From Aequorivita viscosa (lineage in GTDB: Bacteria > Bacteroidota > Bacteroidia > Flavobacteriales > Flavobacteriaceae), in NCBI RefSeq assembly GCF_900106795.1, contig NZ_FNNS01000009.1, forward strand, positions 81,996 through 145,995: DNA of 64,000 bases, read 5' to 3'. The translations under genes and the position numbers were made by a program. How positions within the stretch are numbered: the stretch's first letter is position 1; every line of letters begins with the position of its first letter. The notes under the pieces are model-generated. The model worked only from the letters and a program-made list of their open reading frames with translations, was not told the DNA's origin and searched no databases. Below are positions 63,996 to 64,000 of this stretch, piece by piece.

Positions 63996-64000
63996 AGCCC

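Larger units (their letters stand above)
63686..64000 (+). mobile_element. IS3-family (IS407-like) insertion sequence, left part, cut by the window end
   Basis: Only OrfA is inside the window. The DNA is richer in G and C from about 63780 on than in the upstream locus. The OrfA sequence resembles the IS407 group. The left boundary given here is the inverted repeat, not a proven IS end. OrfB would lie beyond 64000. Confidence 0.7.

Noticed and set aside
1..64000. tRNA, rRNA or riboswitch genes
   Set aside because: No cloverleaf-like sequence, rRNA-like sequence or recognisable riboswitch core was seen by eye in the gaps. A covariance-model search would be needed for certainty.

Overview
The window looks like chromosome of a marine member of the Flavobacteriaceae (phylum Bacteroidota). 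The DNA is AT-rich. Several intergenic regions carry the Bacteroidota promoter pattern TTG-N17-23-TAnnTTTG. Two large secreted proteins end in type IX secretion (T9SS) sorting domains, and a T9SS plug protein is present. A complete Na+-translocating NADH:quinone reductase operon fits a salt-water habitat. I cannot name the genus or species from sequence alone.

Layout. (1) 40-8158, plus strand: five overlapping or tightly spaced genes encode a HEAT-like membrane protein, a processive family-2 glycosyltransferase, a TPR/YaiO-type outer-membrane protein, a DUF4838 protein and a DUF1573 lipoprotein. This resembles a PNAG/pga-type exopolysaccharide synthesis and export system with unusual parts. 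(2) 8541-14748, minus strand: a 1113-residue secreted CotH/lamin-tail protein, a DUF3667 membrane protein and the T9SS plug protein. (3) 15103-22692, plus: nqrABCDEF, a small conserved protein and apbE, whose product attaches FMN to NqrB and NqrC. (4) 22716-31640: mostly housekeeping genes: methyltransferase, map, HAD-like protein, thioredoxin-like lipoprotein, S9 peptidase, rimO, small lipoproteins and membrane proteins, dps. (5) 32191-37098: a 1635-residue adhesin-like secreted protein built from a 1.5-kb tandem duplication of FN3, jelly-roll and GEVED domains. (6) 37610-63439, plus: a 26-kb surface polysaccharide locus. (7) 63729 to the end: the left part of an IS3-family (IS407-like) insertion sequence.

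The polysaccharide locus has recognisable modules. One is PAPS supply and recycling (cysQ, cysC, cysD, cysN) with one sulfotransferase. Another is uronic sugar-nucleotide supply (TviB/WbpO-type dehydrogenase, WbpP/TviC-type epimerase, UDP-glucose dehydrogenase). A third is a pseudaminic-acid pathway (pseB, pseC, pseF, pseG, pseI). The rest is Wzy-like and Wzx-like membrane proteins, two PglC-like phosphoglycosyl transferases and a sialidase-like lipoprotein. Together they predict a sulfated, strongly acidic glycan containing pseudaminic acid.

The most unusual part is inside the pseudaminic module. No PseH acetyltransferase is visible. A formyltransferase-fold protein, a PIG-L deacetylase, an ATP-grasp ligase and an SDR enzyme sit among the pse genes instead. 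A second ATP-grasp and SDR pair is fused into one 651-residue protein at 59259-61214. I read this as a candidate tailoring system for an unusual N-acylated (formyl or aminoacyl) nonulosonic acid. That reading is an inference. The locus also has very few recognisable glycosyltransferases.
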